Assembly: GCA_964561005.1 (NCBI GenBank)
Contig: CAZLNO010000144.1
Coordinates: 1 to 7,300, forward strand
DNA from: CAZLNO01 sp964561005
Lineage (GTDB): Bacteria > Pseudomonadota > Alphaproteobacteria > Kiloniellales > Rhodovibrionaceae
DNA length: 7,300 bases
Direction of reading: 5' to 3'
Both the position numbers and the translations under genes were made by a program. This document shows positions 1-7,300 of the stretch, piece after piece; the stretch's first letter is position 1; every line of letters starts with the position of its first letter. The notes beneath the pieces were generated by a model. It had not been told where the DNA came from and made no database searches. It saw only the letters and a list, made by a program, of their open reading frames with translations.

Positions 1-3884
<3,884 letters not shown>

Positions 3885-3885
<1 letters not shown>

Positions 3886-3922
3886 CGAAGTTGCGCAAGC
3901 GGCCGGACCTGGGCAACTTCGT
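3885..3922 (+). repeat. 10-bp perfect inverted repeat at the rpoC stop (hairpin A)
   Basis: ACGAAGTTGC (3885-3894) is exactly complementary to GCAACTTCGT (3913-3922). The left arm begins with the last base of the rpoC stop codon. The 18-nt loop contains the complete left arm of the next inverted repeat (3899-3909), so the two structures are interleaved rather than nested. The pairing is seen directly. A role as anti-terminator, pseudoknot stem or RNA 3'-end protector is inference. Confidence 0.8.
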
Positions 3923-3953
3923 GTGCCGTGGAGCCCTGGTCCGGCCGCGTTTT
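3899..3953 (+). terminator. Candidate intrinsic terminator after rpoC (hairpin B)
   Basis: GCGGCCGGACC (3899-3909) pairs perfectly with GGTCCGGCCGC (3938-3948). After a T-T mismatch, GGGC (3911-3914) can pair with GCCC (3933-3936), leaving an 18-nt loop. One G then a run of four T (3950-3953) follows the stem. Position just after rpoC and before a new promoter fits a terminator of the rpoBC unit. Against a strong terminator are the long loop and short T tract, so partial read-through into the str operon is likely. Its loop contains the right arm of hairpin A. Confidence 0.55.
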
Positions 3954-3983
3954 GGCGTCCGCGAAAGGGGTGATGACAAACCC

Positions 3984-4012
3984 TTGACGGCGCTGCGGCG
4001 CGGCAATAGGAT
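3984..4012 (+). promoter_or_regulatory. Sigma70-type promoter for the str operon
   Basis: A -35 box TTGACG (3984-3989; five of six to TTGACA) is separated by exactly 17 nt from a -10 box TAGGAT (4007-4012; four of six to TATAAT, with the key T, A and final T kept). The bases before the -35 (ACAAACCC) are less G+C-rich than the surroundings. The predicted transcript start is about 4018-4020, giving a leader of about 190 nt. It lies between the rpoC terminator candidate and rpsL, where str-operon promoters are expected. The start site is inferred from spacing only. Confidence 0.75.
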
Positions 4013-4106
4013 GCGCGCACCTTCCGGGGGGCTGGTGGTAGGCCTGATCGTCCGTGGAGATACGGCCTAGACGCAGTCCCGCGCGCTAACGTGGAAATAT
4101 CGCAAA

Positions 4107-4124
4107 CGCTGTTTTCGAACGGCG
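4107..4124 (+). promoter_or_regulatory. Leader hairpin with UUCG tetraloop
   Basis: Positions 4107-4113 pair with 4118-4124 (seven pairs, one of them the U-G wobble 4110/4121) around the four-base loop TTCG (4114-4117). The closing pair is U-A rather than the extra-stable C-G. No T tract follows, so it is not a terminator. It could be a folding nucleus or a protein contact in the rpsL leader. Confidence 0.5.
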
Positions 4125-4132
4125 GATTGGGC

Positions 4133-4176
4133 GTGTCCGCAGGGGAACGGAGTTGTCTGTGTCCCCGCGCGGACAT
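4133..4176 (+). promoter_or_regulatory. Large leader hairpin upstream of the rpsL RBS
   Basis: TGTCCGC (4134-4140) is the exact complement of GCGGACA (4169-4175), extended by a G-T wobble (4133/4176). After a small 1x2 internal loop, GGGGA (4142-4146) pairs with TCCCC (4162-4166), leaving a 15-nt loop. The structure ends about 26 nt before the Shine-Dalgarno. GTGTCC occurs twice (4133-4138 and 4159-4164), so a local hairpin of TGTCC (4160-4164) with GGACA (4171-4175) can compete with it. Pairings are seen; function is unknown. Confidence 0.5.
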
Positions 4177-4209
4177 TTGCTTGGTGAACAAAAGGGTTGC
4201 CGAGGATAC

Positions 4210-4581
4210 ATGCCGACGATCAACCAGCTTGTCCGTAAGGGGCGGGAGGCCCGTCCGGCGCGCAATCAGGTGCCGGCGCTGGAGGCCTGTCCGCAGAAGC
4301 GCGGGGTCTGCACGCGCGTCTACACCACGACGCCGAAGAAGCCGAACTCGGCGCTGCGCAAGGTCGCGCGCGTGCGCCTGACCAACGGCTACGAGGTGGC
4401 CAGCTATATCCCCGGCGAGGGCCATAACCTGCAGGAGCACTCGGTGGTGCTGATCCGGGGCGGCCGCGTGAAGGACCTGCCGGGCGTGCGCTACCACACG
4501 ATCCGCGGCGCACTGGACACCCAGGGCGTCAAGAACCGCCGCCAGCGCCGCTCCAAGTACGGCGCCAAGCGGCCGAAGTGA
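4210..4581 (+). CDS. rpsL: 30S ribosomal protein S12
   Basis: S12 (123 aa; E. coli 124) sits at the decoding centre of the 30S subunit and controls accuracy; it is the classic streptomycin-resistance target. The family signature TTTPKKPNSALRKV is at 39-52 and GEGHNLQEHSVVLIRGGRVK at 69-88. Lys43 and Lys88, the usual resistance positions, are both wild type, so a streptomycin-sensitive S12 is predicted. Asp89, the residue methylthiolated by RimO in E. coli, is present. The ATG at 4210 is chosen because MPTINQLVRKGR matches the family N-terminus; an in-frame TTG at 4153 would add 19 unconserved residues. A GAGG at 4202-4205 precedes the ATG with a short 4-nt spacer. First gene of the str operon; rpsG follows 11 nt later. 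Confidence 0.99.
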   Translation: MPTINQLVRKGREARPARNQVPALEACPQKRGVCTRVYTTTPKKPNSALRKVARVRLTNGYEVASYIPGEGHNLQEHSVVLIRGGRVKDLPGVRYHTIRGALDTQGVKNRRQRRSKYGAKRPK

Positions 4582-4585
4582 GGGG
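4580..4585 (+). promoter_or_regulatory. rpsG ribosome binding site overlapping the rpsL stop
   Basis: GAGGGG spans the last two bases of the rpsL TGA (4579-4581) and the next four. With GAGG at 4580-4583 the spacer to the rpsG ATG is 9 nt. The ribosome ending rpsL therefore lies on the rpsG initiation site, which favours translational coupling. Confidence 0.7.
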
Positions 4586-4592
4586 ATAGGCC

Positions 4593-5063
4593 ATGTCTCG
4601 CCGTCATCGCGCCGAGAAACGCGAGATTCTGCCCGACCCGCTGTTCGGCGACGCCGTCGTGACGAAGTTCGCCAACTATCTGATGTACGATGGCAAGAAG
4701 TCGGTCGCCGAGCGCATTCTCTATGGTGCCTTCGAGCGGATCCAGCAGCGCACCGGCAATGAGCCCGTCAAGGTGTTCCACGAGGCGCTGGACAACGTAA
4801 AGCCGGACATCGAGGTGCGTTCCCGCCGTGTGGGCGGCGCGACCTATCAGGTGCCGGTCGAGGTCAAGCCGAACCGCGCCCAGGCGCTGGCGATCCGCTG
4901 GCTGATCCGCGCCGCGCGGGCGCGCTCGGAGTACACCATGGTCGAGCGGCTGTCGAACGAGTTCCTCGATGCGTCCAACGGCCGCGGTTCCGCAGTGAAG
5001 AAGCGCGAGGACACCCACCGCATGGCCGAGGCGAACCGCGCCTTCTCGCACTATCGCTGGTAA
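4593..5063 (+). CDS. rpsG: 30S ribosomal protein S7
   Basis: S7 (156 aa, the usual length) is a primary binder of the 3' major domain of 16S rRNA. It nucleates assembly of the 30S head and touches the E-site tRNA. The basic N-terminus MSRRHRAEKREILPDP, the block KFANYLMYDGKKSVAERI (25-42) and the RNA-binding beta-hairpin SRRVGGATYQVPVEV (77-91) are all canonical. The C-terminus ends in MAEANRAFSHYRW, and the gene stops with TAA. In E. coli, S7 represses its own operon through a site between rpsL and rpsG; here that gap is only 11 nt, so any autoregulation must use another site. Complete, no anomalies. Confidence 0.99.
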   Translation: MSRRHRAEKREILPDPLFGDAVVTKFANYLMYDGKKSVAERILYGAFERIQQRTGNEPVKVFHEALDNVKPDIEVRSRRVGGATYQVPVEVKPNRAQALAIRWLIRAARARSEYTMVERLSNEFLDASNGRGSAVKKREDTHRMAEANRAFSHYRW

Positions 5064-5089
5064 CCGGATTCCGAGGAAGAGGGTTCGTT

Positions 5090-7168
<2,079 letters not shown>

Positions 7169-7236
7169 GGGCGCGCGGATCACGCAGGGATCAGACGCGA
7201 CGCACGCGAACGACGGGGAACGGAGAGACACTGACG

Positions 7237-7300
7237 ATGTCGAAAGCGAAGTTCGAGCGCGACAAGCCGCACTGCAACATTGGGACGGTTGGTCACGTGG
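7237..7300 (+). CDS. tuf: Translation elongation factor Tu (EF-Tu), 3' end missing
   Basis: EF-Tu carries aminoacyl-tRNA to the ribosomal A site as a GTP complex. Only the first 21 residues are in the window: MSKAKFERDKPHCNIGTVGH and V, stopping just before the DHGKT of the P loop. The KPHCNIGT block is typical of alphaproteobacterial EF-Tu. GGAG at 7222-7225 lies 11 nt before the ATG, a somewhat long spacer. It is 68 nt after fusA with no clear promoter or terminator between, so it is probably the last str-operon gene seen here. Many alphaproteobacteria have a second tuf copy, which cannot be judged from this window. Confidence 0.96.
   Translation, partial: MSKAKFERDKPHCNIGTVGHV

Larger units (their letters stand above)
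4019..4209 (+). promoter_or_regulatory. Structured 5' leader of rpsL
   Basis: This is the non-coding stretch between the predicted transcript start and the rpsL ATG. It contains no ATG. Foldable elements in order: TAGGCC (4039-4044) with GGCCTA (4064-4069), competing with a smaller CCGT/ACGG hairpin (4052-4055 with 4062-4065); a UUCG-loop hairpin (4107-4124); and a large hairpin (4133-4176). The last about 33 nt (4177-4209) look unpaired and A-rich around 4187-4193, favourable for 30S loading. Leader autoregulation by a ribosomal protein is known for many such operons, but no specific binding site was recognised here, so regulation is inference. Confidence 0.5.

Noticed and set aside
3891..3898. 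Palindrome TTGCGCAA after the rpoC stop
   Set aside because: Short and largely explained by overlap with arm A of the inverted repeat; no second copy or operator context suggests a protein-binding site.
4153..4209. In-frame TTG extension of rpsL (19 extra residues)
   Set aside because: The S12 family starts at MPTINQ, the residues before it are not conserved, and the GAGG at 4202-4205 serves the ATG at 4210.
4091..4381. Possible leader peptide from GTG 4091 running into rpsL in another frame
   Set aside because: No Shine-Dalgarno precedes the GTG, the leader part is short and includes hairpin sequence, and the rest is a frame shadow of rpsL with Arg/Ser/Pro-rich composition.
7169..7236. Possible promoter, terminator or leader between fusA and tuf
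   Set aside because: Only a short GGATCA direct repeat (7177-7182 and 7188-7193) and the tuf ribosome binding site are visible; no -35/-10 pair with proper spacing and no stem with a T tract was found.

Overview
The window is a conserved housekeeping block of a high-G+C alphaproteobacterium: the 3' part of rpoC, then the str (streptomycin) operon rpsL - rpsG - fusA - tuf, with tuf cut off by the window end. All genes are on the + strand. Assignment to Alphaproteobacteria (perhaps a Rhodospirillales-like group) rests on the KPHCNIGT form of the EF-Tu N-terminus, an rpoC gene lying directly before the str operon, a proteobacterial-type insertion in the RpoC trigger loop, and the strong G/C bias at third codon positions. 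The order is inferred; genus and species cannot be read from these sequences.

Layout: 1-3885 is RpoC from about residue 98 of the usual protein to its stop. 3886-4209 is the only long non-coding stretch (324 nt). It holds, in order, a pair of interleaved perfect inverted repeats that starts in the rpoC stop codon (a terminator candidate with a competing hairpin or pseudoknot), a good sigma70-type promoter (TTGACG, 17 nt, TAGGAT), and a leader of about 190 nt with several hairpins and no ATG before the rpsL start. rpsL (4210-4581), rpsG (4593-5063) and fusA (5090-7168) follow with gaps of 11 and 26 nt, which suggests one transcript with coupled translation. A 68-nt gap then leads to tuf (7237 onward).

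The genes work together in gene expression. RpoC is the catalytic large subunit of RNA polymerase. S12 and S7 belong to the 30S subunit (decoding centre and head). EF-G and EF-Tu are the GTPases that drive translocation and aminoacyl-tRNA delivery. The proteins all look intact and ordinary, with every diagnostic motif present.

I found no new multi-gene system. The parts worth a second look are RNA-level: the interleaved repeats after rpoC, the structured and possibly bistable rpsL leader, and the absence of room for an E. coli-type S7 translational operator between rpsL and rpsG.
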